A DNA stretch of 11,249 bases from Cyanobacteriota bacterium (GCA_025054735.1 JANWZG010000081.1:1-11249), one strand, 5' to 3'. Shown: positions 1-6,690, counted from the first letter of the stretch. The notes: generated by a model from the sequence alone, not told the origin. A program made the numbers and translations.

Positions 1-1540
1 CCACATCATGGAACGTGTCATGATTGATTCCCAACTCCTCTAAAATCTGAGTTATTGGGTGCAAGATCCCTAGATCAAATAATGGTTTGTCTGTAACCAG
101 AAATGCCCGTTTCTTGCCTTCCAACTCTTTTAGGGCCACAGGCAGGCAACCGGGCTTAAAGTAAATCTTTGGTGGCACCCGGAACCACAGCATGTTTTCC
201 CGTCGCTGGGTCACGGTTTTGATATTCAGCAAATGATGAGGGCCAACATTTTCCGAAACAGAGTTGCCACCCCATGTGCCGCAGCCCAAGGTGAGAGATG
301 GGTCGAGCTTGAAATTGTATAAATCGCCGATCGCTCCCTGAGAAGACGGTGTGTTAATCAACACCCGTGCTGTTTTTAGGGTATTTTCAAAATAGGCAAT
401 ATCATCTCGATTAGCTGGGTCAGTATATAGCACTGATGTGTGTCCCCGCCCTCCGAAGTTAACCAATTGTGTTGCTAGGTCTACAGCCTGAGCAAAATCA
501 TGAGCACGGTACAATGCCAGCACAGGTGCTAACTTTTCATAGGATAGGGGTTCCTCCACACCTACTTTGCTCACCTCTCCAATTAACACCTTAGACCCTT
601 CAGGCACGCTGATCCCCGCTAGCTTTGCAATGCGTGGTACTGATTGACCAACGATCTCAGGGTTCAACCGTCCATCCTTCAACACCACCTGTCGTACAGC
701 CGCCGTCTCATCTGGACTCATGATGTACGCACCCCGATTTTGAAACTCTGCCCTCACTTGGTCATAGATGGCATCCACTACCACCACCGACTGCTCAGAG
801 GCACAGATCATGCCATTGTCAAAGGTCTTGCTGAGCAAAATGGAACTTACTGCCATGGGAATATCTGCACTGGCATCAATCACAGCGGGCGTATTGCCTG
901 CTCCTACACCTAGAGAAGGATGACCAGAGGAGTAAGCTGCTCGTACCATACCAGGGCCACCCGTAGCCAAAATCAGCTTAATCTCTGGGTGTTGCATCAA
1001 GGCTTGAGATAGCTCCACAGTGGGTTCGTCAATCCACCCAATTAATCCTTCGGGTGCACCAGCAGCCTCTGCTGCGGCTTTGACAATCTGGGCAGCCTTG
1101 ATAGAGCAGTGTTTTGCACGGGGATGGGGCGAGAAGATGATGCCATTACCAGTTTTTAGGGTGATCAGCGCCTTGAAAATAGTTGTCGAGGTCGGATTAG
1201 TGACGGGCACAATCCCTGCCAAGATGCCTACAGGTTCAGCAATCTTTTCAATCCCAAAACTCTCATCTTTCTCAATCACTCCAGTGGTTTTTTCATGCTT
1301 GTACTTGTTGTAGATATACTCTGAGGCGAAGTGATTTTTGATTACTTTGTCTTCTACAATCCCCATGCCAGTTTCTTGCACTGCTAGTTTGGCAAGAGGA
1401 ATGCGTTCGGCATTGGCTGCCATAGCCGCTTTGTGAAAAATGTGGTCAAGCTGTGCCTGGGAAAAGGATGCATATTCAGCTTGGGCTGCTTTCACTTGCT
1501 GAATGAGTGCCTCCAACTCGGCTAGGTTGGTAACGTACAT
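1..1540 (-). CDS. adhE: Bifunctional acetaldehyde-CoA/alcohol dehydrogenase AdhE, C-terminal part beyond the left edge
   Basis: The minus-strand frame is open from an ATG at 1540 to the window edge: 513 codons with no stop or frameshift. AdhE reduces acetyl-CoA to acetaldehyde and then ethanol using NADH, in the cytoplasm, during fermentation. Residues 1 to about 440 form the CoA-acylating aldehyde dehydrogenase domain. The catalytic cysteine sits in FDNGMICASEQS at residue 246, the same number I recall for E. coli AdhE. Other conserved stretches are TNPTSTTIFKALITLKTGN, the glycine-rich ATGGPGMVRAAYSSGHPS and GCGTWGGNSVSENVGP. From about residue 460 (IYFKPGCLPVAL, then RAFLVTDKPLFDLG) the iron-dependent alcohol dehydrogenase domain begins; its metal ligands lie outside the window. 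The family is about 870-890 aa, so roughly 40% is missing. The start is set by GGAGG at 1546-1550, five bases upstream of the ATG. The gene stands apart from rpsB-fdx and probably has its own promoter. A monofunctional acylating dehydrogenase is unlikely because the second domain has clearly begun. Confidence 0.95.
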   Translation of the reverse strand, partial: MYVTNLAELEALIQQVKAAQAEYASFSQAQLDHIFHKAAMAANAERIPLAKLAVQETGMGIVEDKVIKNHFASEYIYNKYKHEKTTGVIEKDESFGIEKIAEPVGILAGIVPVTNPTSTTIFKALITLKTGNGIIFSPHPRAKHCSIKAAQIVKAAAEAAGAPEGLIGWIDEPTVELSQALMQHPEIKLILATGGPGMVRAAYSSGHPSLGVGAGNTPAVIDASADIPMAVSSILLSKTFDNGMICASEQSVVVVDAIYDQVRAEFQNRGAYIMSPDETAAVRQVVLKDGRLNPEIVGQSVPRIAKLAGISVPEGSKVLIGEVSKVGVEEPLSYEKLAPVLALYRAHDFAQAVDLATQLVNFGGRGHTSVLYTDPANRDDIAYFENTLKTARVLINTPSSQGAIGDLYNFKLDPSLTLGCGTWGGNSVSENVGPHHLLNIKTVTQRRENMLWFRVPPKIYFKPGCLPVALKELEGKKRAFLVTDKPLFDLGILHPITQILEELGINHDTFHDV

Positions 1541-1582
1541 AGATACCTCCAGTTGTTGGATGTGTCGCTAAAAAACGAATGA

Positions 1583-1616
1583 CCTTCTAGGGATTCGTCG
1601 TGCGATCGCTAGAAGG
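1583..1616 (-). promoter_or_regulatory. Inverted repeat in the probable adhE leader
   Basis: Perfect 8-base arms CCTTCTAG (1583-1590) and CTAGAAGG (1609-1616) flank an 18-base spacer that contains a HIP1 octamer (1602-1609, overlapping the second arm by one base). The element lies 43-76 bases upstream of the adhE start. On the adhE transcript it could form a hairpin, or in DNA it could be an operator. No T-run follows in the direction of adhE, so it is not an obvious terminator. It does not match the Rex consensus TTGTGAAN4TTCACAA. Confidence 0.4.
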
Positions 1617-1648
1617 CCAATTTACAAACACGTTGCTATCAGTGCTGA

Positions 1649-1680
1649 AATATAAAGTGTTGAACTGTAGAGCCTTGAAC
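1649..1680 (-). promoter_or_regulatory. Candidate adhE promoter region with GTTCAA direct repeats
   Basis: Read on the minus strand, a TATATT hexamer (1649-1654, 5/6 match to TATAAT) lies about 110 bases before the adhE start. Just upstream are two copies of GTTCAA (1675-1680 and 1660-1665) spaced 15 bases apart. No good -35 hexamer is present at the usual spacing, as would be expected if an activator bound the repeats. Both elements are short and could be chance. Confidence 0.22.
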
Positions 1681-1959
1681 AATAAAACCATTAGGGCCTT
1701 CCTCTCTATGTAACAGAGGAAACTACTAACTTCAACGAAACCGTATATCTAACTAAGCCGCGATGAGATGTGAAGCTTCGGTAACTCATCTAGTGCCATA
1801 TGACCTTACATTTTTATAGTAGAGGCTAGGTTTCGTCTGGTTGCAAATCTTTGATATTTCTTTAGCAGTCACCGCTCATTTTCCGAGCTTGTATCGTAGC
1901 TTACTCTTAACTGCCCACTCTAGATTCGCTGCAGACTTGCTAATGATGCTGAGATTTCG

Positions 1960-2328
1960 CTAGTCTTCATCCAGGGGCAAGCCTGGCTTAACCCTGCCCC
2001 TGCCAAAATAGCGCCCAAACTGCAACTCGTAGACTTCGTCTTCGTCTTGAGTCTCAACTTCCAAGTCCGATCGCGGATAGCTGACACACAATAAGGCGTA
2101 GCCCTGATCCTGAAGAGCACGAGACAGCCCCATCGCTTCTGGTTGATACAAGCGTCCAGACCGTACCCGTACAGCACAGGTAGTACAAGCGCCATTACGG
2201 CACGAAAAGGGTAAGGGCGCACCCTGATTTTCAGCGGTCTGGAGAATGTATCGATCGGCAGGTACCTGCACAGTGTAGTGCTTACCTGTCTGCCGATCGT
2301 GAATTTGAACCTGATAGATTTGGGTCAT
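1960..2328 (-). CDS. 2Fe-2S ferredoxin, plant type with C-terminal extension
   Basis: A 122-aa soluble electron carrier. The 2Fe-2S signature is complete: C43, C48, C51 (CRNGACTTC) and C81 (LLCVSYP), all in the expected chloroplast-type order. The fold starts with a beta-grasp strand pair (IYQVQIHDR, HYTVQVPAD). After the last cysteine the chain continues for about 40 residues, including an EVYELQFGRYFGRG stretch and an acidic end, whereas classical photosynthetic PetF is about 97-99 aa and stops soon after that cysteine. This points to one of the alternative cyanobacterial ferredoxins rather than the main photosystem I acceptor; it recalls Synechocystis Fed2 (Sll1382), from memory only. The ATG is 30 bases after the rpsB stop, so co-transcription with rpsB is likely. 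No strong Shine-Dalgarno is visible (AGCTCCATCACC before ATG). The redox partner cannot be told from sequence. Confidence 0.93.
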   Translation of the reverse strand: MTQIYQVQIHDRQTGKHYTVQVPADRYILQTAENQGAPLPFSCRNGACTTCAVRVRSGRLYQPEAMGLSRALQDQGYALLCVSYPRSDLEVETQDEDEVYELQFGRYFGRGRVKPGLPLDED

Positions 2329-2358
2329 GGTGATGGAGCTACTGTTCAGTTCAGGTGA

Positions 2359-3159
2359 CTACTCTTCTTCTTCGCCATCATCGTCGTCATCGTCAAACAT
2401 GCTATCGCTAGTATCGTCGTAGTCAAATTCTTCCTCAGCACCTTCATAGTCATCGTAGTCCTCATCGGTATCGGTTTGACCATGACGACCCTCATAGATG
2501 GCATCAGCTAGCTTGCCTAAGATCAACTTTACCGAACGAATAGCATCGTCATTAGCTGGAATGGGAATATCCACTTGGTCGGGATCGCAGTTGGTGTCCA
2601 ACAAAGAAACGATGGGAATCCCCAGTTTTTGACACTCCAGCACCGCATTATATTCTCGTCGCAGGTCAATAATCACAACTACATCGGGCAACTTGCGCAT
2701 GGTCTTAAAGCCGCCCAAGTATTTCCGCAAGCGATCAAGTTCTCGACGCAGCACGGCTGCTTCTTTCTTGGGCAGCAGATCCAGTGCCCCAGTTTCTTCC
2801 CGGCGCTCTAGCTCCTTAAGACGATCAACGCGAGTCTTAATCGTTGTCCAGTTGGTGAGCATTCCTCCTAACCAGCGCTGGTTCACATAGCCAGCCCCAC
2901 AACGCATGGCCTCCTGAGCAATGATTCCTGCTGCTTGTCGCTTAGTACCTACGAATAGAAACTTACGGCCTTGCTCTGCTGCACTGCGCATGTAGTTATA
3001 GGCCTCATCCATCAACTTTGCAGTCTGTACTAAGTCAATAATGTGAACCCCATTACGCGAGGTATAAATGTAAGGAGCCATTTTGGGATTCCAACGGCGG
3101 GTCTGATGGCCAAAGTGAACCCCAGCCTCCATCATCTGGGCTAGTGAAATAACTGGCAT
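2359..3159 (-). CDS. rpsB: 30S ribosomal protein S2 (uS2)
   Basis: Small-subunit ribosomal protein S2, needed for late 30S assembly and translation initiation, where it cooperates with S1. The 266-aa sequence carries the family hallmarks: AGVHFGHQTRRWNPKM (12-27), GTKRQA (71-76), the YVNQRWLGGMLTNW block (91-104), a charged coiled-coil hairpin (about 105-150) and SLLDTNCDPDQVDIPIPANDDAIRS (185-209). The start is supported by GGAG (3167-3170) seven bases upstream. The core ends near residue 229; the last 37 residues are extremely acidic (24 Asp/Glu), ending in six Asp and then, after one Gly, four Glu. In many bacteria tsf (EF-Ts) follows rpsB; here a ferredoxin does. A structured leader at 3188-3233 lies just upstream and may control expression. 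Confidence 0.98.
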   Translation of the reverse strand: MPVISLAQMMEAGVHFGHQTRRWNPKMAPYIYTSRNGVHIIDLVQTAKLMDEAYNYMRSAAEQGRKFLFVGTKRQAAGIIAQEAMRCGAGYVNQRWLGGMLTNWTTIKTRVDRLKELERREETGALDLLPKKEAAVLRRELDRLRKYLGGFKTMRKLPDVVVIIDLRREYNAVLECQKLGIPIVSLLDTNCDPDQVDIPIPANDDAIRSVKLILGKLADAIYEGRHGQTDTDEDYDDYEGAEEEFDYDDTSDSMFDDDDDDGEEEE

Positions 3160-3187
3160 GATCTTTCTCCAAATCGGGTTAATCCTC

Positions 3188-3233
3188 CACCTAGGCGCGA
3201 AACAGTCAACACTGTCACCCGATCGCCTAGGTG
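3188..3233 (-). promoter_or_regulatory. Nested inverted repeat in the rpsB leader
   Basis: Perfect 10-base arms CACCTAGGCG (3188-3197) and CGCCTAGGTG (3224-3233) enclose a second, smaller palindrome, ACAGT (3202-3206) / ACTGT (3211-3215), with a 4-base loop. On the rpsB transcript this can fold into a two-tier hairpin ending 28 bases before the start codon, leaving the GGAG site just outside the stem. It could be a leader bound by S2 or another factor, as leader autoregulation of rpsB is known in enterobacteria, or a DNA operator shared with the divergent pgl. No T-run follows, so a terminator is unlikely. Confidence 0.55.
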
Positions 3234-3241
3234 TGCGATGT

Positions 3242-3271
3242 TTGTTGTCATAAAAAATGCTTTTCTAGAAT
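3242..3271 (+). promoter_or_regulatory. Candidate sigma70-type promoter for pgl
   Basis: TTGTTG (3242-3247) stands 18 bases from TAGAAT (3266-3271, 5/6 match to TATAAT). The overlapping TTGTCA (3245-3250) is a better -35 match but at a 15-base spacing. Transcription would start near 3278, leaving a leader of about 70 bases. A second TATTAT at 3325-3330 lies too near the start codon to leave a ribosome binding site on the transcript. Confidence 0.4.
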
Positions 3272-3350
3272 AGCACGACTTAATCGTCTACCGCAGAATC
3301 TTGCATCTGTCCTGATGAATGGCGTATTATCCGGGGGAGGTAGGGCATAG

Positions 3351-4073
3351 GTGATGTCTATGGGCAAGACGGTCGAAGTGCTGCCAGATAAAGATGCTCT
3401 GGTGCAACGGGCATTGACGCTAGTGGTAGAGATGATCCGGGCAGCGATCGCAGAGCGAGGTCAATGTGCAATCGCCCTTAGCGGCGGCAGTACCCCCAAG
3501 CCGTTGTACGCTGCCCTGGGGAAACAAGATCTTCCCTGGAATGCTATTCATCTGTTTTGGGGTGACGAGCGCTACGTACCTTACGATCATCCTGACAGCA
3601 ACTATGGCATGACACGGGAGGTTTGGCTAGAGCCAGCGTCAATCCCTGCCGACTCTGTACATCCTATGCCGACCGATGCAGCCGATCCAGCCGTGGCTGC
3701 CCAGCAGTATGAAGCAATATTACAAGCCTTTTTTCAGCTAGCCCCTCAAGAATTTCCAGCCTTTGATGTCATTTTGTTGGGAATGGGTGATGATGGACAT
3801 ACTGCATCGCTTTTTCCCCACACACCTGCCCTACAAGTCCGCGATCGACTTGTTACAGTGGGTAATAAGGATGGTCAGCCGCGATTGACGATGACAGTAC
3901 CTGTGCTTAATCAAGCCCGGAATGTTATCTTTCTGGTAGCAGGTGCTAGTAAGCGGCCTGCGTTGGCTCACGTCTTTGCTGATGAGGGTGATGCGTTAAC
4001 CTACCCTGCCCGCTTAGTTCAGCCTGTTGGGAATCTTTGGTGGTTACTAGATGCTGCTGCCGGTGACCGTTAG
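3351..4073 (+). CDS. pgl: 6-phosphogluconolactonase (DevB/SOL family)
   Basis: Hydrolyses 6-phosphoglucono-1,5-lactone to 6-phosphogluconate, second step of the oxidative pentose phosphate pathway, in the cytoplasm; in cyanobacteria this supplies NADPH mainly in the dark. The 240-aa length is normal. Family motifs in order: LSGGSTPKPLY (43-53, phosphate-binding loop), FWGDERYVPYDHPDSNYGM (69-87) and LLGMGDDGHTASLFP (142-156). These also distinguish it from glucosamine-6-phosphate deaminase, a distant relative, whose motifs differ. Three starts are in frame: GTG 3351, ATG 3354 and ATG 3360. A purine-rich GGGGGAGG (3333-3340) lies 10 bases from the GTG and 13 from the first ATG, so 3351 or 3354 is most likely. 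The next gene starts 36 bases after its stop on the same strand. Confidence 0.96.
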   Translation: MMSMGKTVEVLPDKDALVQRALTLVVEMIRAAIAERGQCAIALSGGSTPKPLYAALGKQDLPWNAIHLFWGDERYVPYDHPDSNYGMTREVWLEPASIPADSVHPMPTDAADPAVAAQQYEAILQAFFQLAPQEFPAFDVILLGMGDDGHTASLFPHTPALQVRDRLVTVGNKDGQPRLTMTVPVLNQARNVIFLVAGASKRPALAHVFADEGDALTYPARLVQPVGNLWWLLDAAAGDR

Positions 4074-4109
4074 CCCTCGATTTTAACCTTCACCTTGCTA
4101 TTAGTTCCT

Positions 4110-4928
4110 ATGATTGTTTGCCCCAATTGCAACCACCAAAACCCTGATGGTGCTATCCAATGTGAAGCATGTTACACACCATTACCCGCTATGGCAAACT
4201 GTCCTAACTGTGGCAGTTCTGTTCAAGCTGATGCAAAGTTTTGTGCTCATTGCGGCTACCATTTGACCCCAGCTTTCACGCCTGCAATCAGTGGAGGATT
4301 TTCCCCTATGTCACCCAACGCCAGCAATAACCTGCCAGATTTGCCAGAGCCAGAACCTCTGGTCGAGCCAGATCCATTGATAGCTATGTCTACAGGCCAA
4401 CCTGAAAATGCACAGGAACTACCCACTGACTTAGAATCCTTTGATTTAGATCTGGATGAATTCAACTTAGATGACCCGAATACTGGCGTACCCCTCGAAG
4501 ACTTGCCAACAGTGCAGGAACCTGTATCTCGGGTATCGACTCCATCCACGGCAAAGGCTGCTAAGGCTGGGGGGGCACCAACCCAGTTACAGGTTCAAAC
4601 CGCTTCGTTGTTACATATTCTCACAAATACAGTGGTGGAATTGCCTTCTCATCTGACGGTTATCCATATAGGTAAGCCGAACGATCGGGTGCCTCCAGAT
4701 ATTGATGTCTCCGGCTTTCCAGACTCAGAAGTGGTGTCTCGGATCCATGCAGATATTCGCAATGAAGGCGATGCCTACTACCTGGAAGATGTGGGTAGTT
4801 CTAACGGTACCTACGTGAACAATTTACCTCTACCTAAGGGCAACCGCCATCGGTTGCGCCCAGGCGATAAGATTTCTCTAGGTAAAGGTGATAAGGTATC
4901 GTTTCTATTTCAACTGAGAGAAGGCTAG
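4110..4928 (+). CDS. Double zinc-ribbon protein with C-terminal FHA domain
   Basis: The 272-aa protein has three parts. Residues 1-50 hold two zinc-ribbon-like modules: CPNC (4-7) with CEAC (18-21), and CPNC (31-34) with CAHC (45-48). Residues about 55-155 are an acidic, proline-rich, probably disordered linker. Residues about 158-272 form a forkhead-associated domain, which binds phosphothreonine peptides. It has SRIHAD (210-215) and SSNGTYVN (230-237), with the conserved Ser, His and Asn-Gly, while the usual Gly-Arg at the first loop is Gly-Lys (188-189). Such proteins usually act as scaffolds read by Ser/Thr kinase signalling; the partner is unknown. ATG 4110 is preferred over an in-frame TTG at 4095 because the cysteine module begins three residues later. 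No clear Shine-Dalgarno is present. It is followed by a permease only 5 bases away, suggesting a shared operon and perhaps a joint role. Confidence 0.88.
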   Translation: MIVCPNCNHQNPDGAIQCEACYTPLPAMANCPNCGSSVQADAKFCAHCGYHLTPAFTPAISGGFSPMSPNASNNLPDLPEPEPLVEPDPLIAMSTGQPENAQELPTDLESFDLDLDEFNLDDPNTGVPLEDLPTVQEPVSRVSTPSTAKAAKAGGAPTQLQVQTASLLHILTNTVVELPSHLTVIHIGKPNDRVPPDIDVSGFPDSEVVSRIHADIRNEGDAYYLEDVGSSNGTYVNNLPLPKGNRHRLRPGDKISLGKGDKVSFLFQLREG

Positions 4929-4933
4929 TCAGT

Positions 4934-5761
4934 ATGGTAGATGCACCACTGAACAGATTGCCCAAATCGACCAGCCGTTCTCCCTGGGGAAGCATTATTG
5001 GCGACAGCATAACTATCTTTTGGGGTGAGTGGTTAGAACTGCGTGCTCGTATTCCTCAGGTAGTAGCATCGGGCTTGGTGTCGCCGCTAATTTACATCTT
5101 GGCCTTTGGGCTAGGGCTAGGGAGTACCTTAGATCGGGTTTCTCGGCCAGTTATGGGTGACAACTATCTGCAATTCATCCTGCCTGGAATGGTGGCTCTG
5201 TCATCAATGGTCATCAGCTTTGGGGGCACTACCTTTTCCATTTGTGGCGATCGGCTGTTTAGCAAAACCTTTGAAGAAATGCTCCTAGTGCCCATCCATC
5301 CCTTGGCTCAGTATATGGGTAAGATGTTAGCTGGTGTAGTCAGGGGGCTGTTAACGTCTGCTTCCGTGATCGTAGTAGCTGTATTGTTCACGGGTAAGGT
5401 TTGGAGCTTCTTGAATCCTCTATTTTGGCTGGTATTAGTTCTCAATTGTGCTGTGTTTGCAGGGCTAGGGGTGATTGTAGGGCTAACAGTGAAATCCTTG
5501 GAAAGCGTGGGACTTTATAACAACTTTGTGATTGTGCCCATGTCGTTTCTGGGTGGCACATTCTTCGATCCACAACAGTTGCCGATCGCTCTGAAAATCA
5601 TTGTTTATCTACTACCGTTGACCTACACGACGATCGGCCTGCGTGCAGCAGCCTATTTGCCACTTGCCCAGTTTCCTTGGTACACGCTACCAACTCTGCT
5701 AGTAGTAGCGATCGTTCTTGCTGTTCCCGGTGCTTACCTATTTTCTCATCAGCAAGATTGA
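4934..5761 (+). CDS. ABC-2 type transporter permease (NodJ/DrrB-like)
   Basis: A 275-aa inner-membrane protein with about six hydrophobic segments (roughly 44-64, 83-104, 134-154, 161-186, 197-235 partly re-entrant, 250-271). The C-terminal signature SFLGGTFFDPQQLP (204-217) followed by YLLPLTYTTIGLR (225-237) is characteristic of ABC-2 permeases that export polysaccharides, lipids or drugs. The N-terminal cytoplasmic helix (about 20-40, including GEWLELRARIPQ) is also typical. It starts 5 bases after the FHA gene, with GAGAGAAGG upstream overlapping that gene's end. No ATPase is encoded next to it, so the nucleotide-binding partner must be elsewhere or just not in this window. The substrate cannot be inferred. 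Confidence 0.9.
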   Translation: MVDAPLNRLPKSTSRSPWGSIIGDSITIFWGEWLELRARIPQVVASGLVSPLIYILAFGLGLGSTLDRVSRPVMGDNYLQFILPGMVALSSMVISFGGTTFSICGDRLFSKTFEEMLLVPIHPLAQYMGKMLAGVVRGLLTSASVIVVAVLFTGKVWSFLNPLFWLVLVLNCAVFAGLGVIVGLTVKSLESVGLYNNFVIVPMSFLGGTFFDPQQLPIALKIIVYLLPLTYTTIGLRAAAYLPLAQFPWYTLPTLLVVAIVLAVPGAYLFSHQQD

Positions 5762-5789
5762 CCTTCGTTCCCACAATGCATTCAACCGT

Positions 5790-6197
5790 CTACACCCTAG
5801 AGACTTCTTGAGCAGGTGATAACAGCGACCCTTCACCTAGCAACGCCTTCACAGTTTGGGGGGAAATCTCAATCCATCGGGGATTTCTAGCTTGCCCGTG
5901 GCACCATTCAACTACTACTTGGCTAAAGTCTGAGCCTGTGGGTTTCCTGAAGCTAGAGGTGTAGTGTTCCAGCCATATGAGATTGGCAGTATCCAGTTGA
6001 AACTCGTGCACAATTTGCTCCATCAACTTTTCAACTACATAGGGAATAAACCAACCCATCTCAAACCCCATATCGGTAATCAACACAATTTGCACTTCCG
6101 TATGGGGCTGCAAGATATGGAGATGGCATTGTAACTGCCAGATGCCAAATACTTGACCTGGCATTTGACAGTGGTAAATCTGGTCAACAATTTTCAT
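5790..6197 (-). CDS. Conserved-looking hypothetical protein, 135 aa
   Basis: Soluble-looking protein with no signal peptide, membrane segment or motif I can name. The composition is that of a real folded protein: alternating hydrophobic strands (HTEVQIVLITDMGFEMGWF), an amphipathic helix (YVVEKLMEQIVHEFQLD) and an aromatic-rich second half (LIWLEHYTSSF, SQVVVEWCHGQARNPRWIEI). The general pattern recalls small uncharacterised cyanobacterial proteins, which is an impression, not a match. It is convergent with the ABC permease (28 bases between stops) with no terminator visible. The start ATG at 6197 has no clear Shine-Dalgarno; just upstream are two copies of AACCCGA nine bases apart. The function is unknown. 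Confidence 0.75.
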   Translation of the reverse strand: MKIVDQIYHCQMPGQVFGIWQLQCHLHILQPHTEVQIVLITDMGFEMGWFIPYVVEKLMEQIVHEFQLDTANLIWLEHYTSSFRKPTGSDFSQVVVEWCHGQARNPRWIEISPQTVKALLGEGSLLSPAQEVSRV

Positions 6198-6282
6198 GGT
6201 GATTCGGGTTTATCGGGTTCGATGGGGTAAATGTAGAAATCCTAAGTGTCTGGATGACAAAGATTTAGCCATCAAGTAATGG

Positions 6283-6486
6283 TTAGTTTGAGGCAATGCT
6301 AGGTGCTGTTATCAGCGATTGAGCAAATAGAAATTGCCGACCTAGGATTGCAGGCACTACGCTCAAGCTAGGTAATAGCTCTATAGCGGGCATCTCTTGC
6401 CAACAGGTGCGGCAAAACCAATACACCTGGTGATGTCGGACATGGCGTAGCATCGGATTAGAACAGCAAGGGCAGTACGTTGTCAT
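6283..6486 (-). CDS. Small zinc-ribbon protein, 67 aa
   Basis: The protein starts MTTYCPCCSNPM and contains two CxxC knuckles, C5/C8 and C25/C28, separated by a basic His/Arg-rich stretch (RHVRHHQVYWFC). This is the layout of a single zinc ribbon. The remaining 35 residues are mostly hydrophobic and less constrained. An upstream in-frame ATG at 6522 would add 12 residues (MRPFYFLTIDTA) with no relation to the ribbon, so 6486 is preferred. It sits 85 bases ahead of the 135-aa gene on the same strand, so the two may be co-transcribed. I recall short cyanobacterial proteins of this CPCC...YWFCxxCWQEMP form, but I know no function; nucleic-acid or protein binding is a guess. Confidence 0.75.
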   Translation of the reverse strand: MTTYCPCCSNPMLRHVRHHQVYWFCRTCWQEMPAIELLPSLSVVPAILGRQFLFAQSLITAPSIASN

Positions 6487-6664
6487 AGCAGTATCGATGG
6501 TTAGAAAATAAAAGGGCCTCAATCATGCGCTGAGAGTTAACGGCTTCATGTAAGTGCTCGATAGACTGTAGGGATTAAATTCCTTTGCAACCTTCTATAA
6601 GATTGCTCACCAGGGAGCTACTTTCAGCGGCATATCTTTCTTCTGAATTTAGACTACTGCTGAC

Positions 6665-6683
6665 TTTTGAAGATTTTTTGAAG
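6665..6683 (+). promoter_or_regulatory. Direct repeat upstream of the response regulator
   Basis: Two identical TTTTGAAG copies (6665-6672 and 6676-6683) are set 11 bases apart, ending seven bases before the start codon. Eleven-base-spaced direct repeats are the usual binding geometry of OmpR/PhoB-family regulators, the family encoded immediately downstream, so autoregulation is a possible reading. The repeat is so close to the ATG that it would lie in the leader, and the second copy may serve as a weak ribosome binding site (GAAG). Confidence 0.3.
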
Positions 6684-6690
6684 TTGGTCA

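Larger units (their letters stand above)
1541..1959. other. Non-coding gap between fdx and adhE
   Basis: These 419 bases lie downstream of fdx and upstream of adhE, both on the minus strand. I see no convincing coding frame and no tRNA. An imperfect hairpin is possible at 1762-1790 (GATGAG / CTCATC arms around the palindrome GAAGCTTC), but no T-run follows it on either strand, so I do not call it a terminator. The part nearest adhE holds the inverted repeat and promoter candidate listed separately. The length suggests a regulated leader or an unannotated small RNA, which is inference only. Confidence 0.6.

Noticed and set aside
644..1313. Plus-strand open frames inside adhE
   Set aside because: They lie antisense to an uninterrupted, well-conserved 513-codon adhE frame.
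1762..1790. Hairpin considered as an fdx terminator
   Set aside because: It is 170 bases beyond the stop, the stem is broken inside, and no T-run follows on either strand.
3301..3330. TTGCAT-18-TATTAT as the pgl promoter
   Set aside because: Transcription would begin at about the ribosome binding site, leaving almost no leader; the upstream pair at 3242-3271 fits better.
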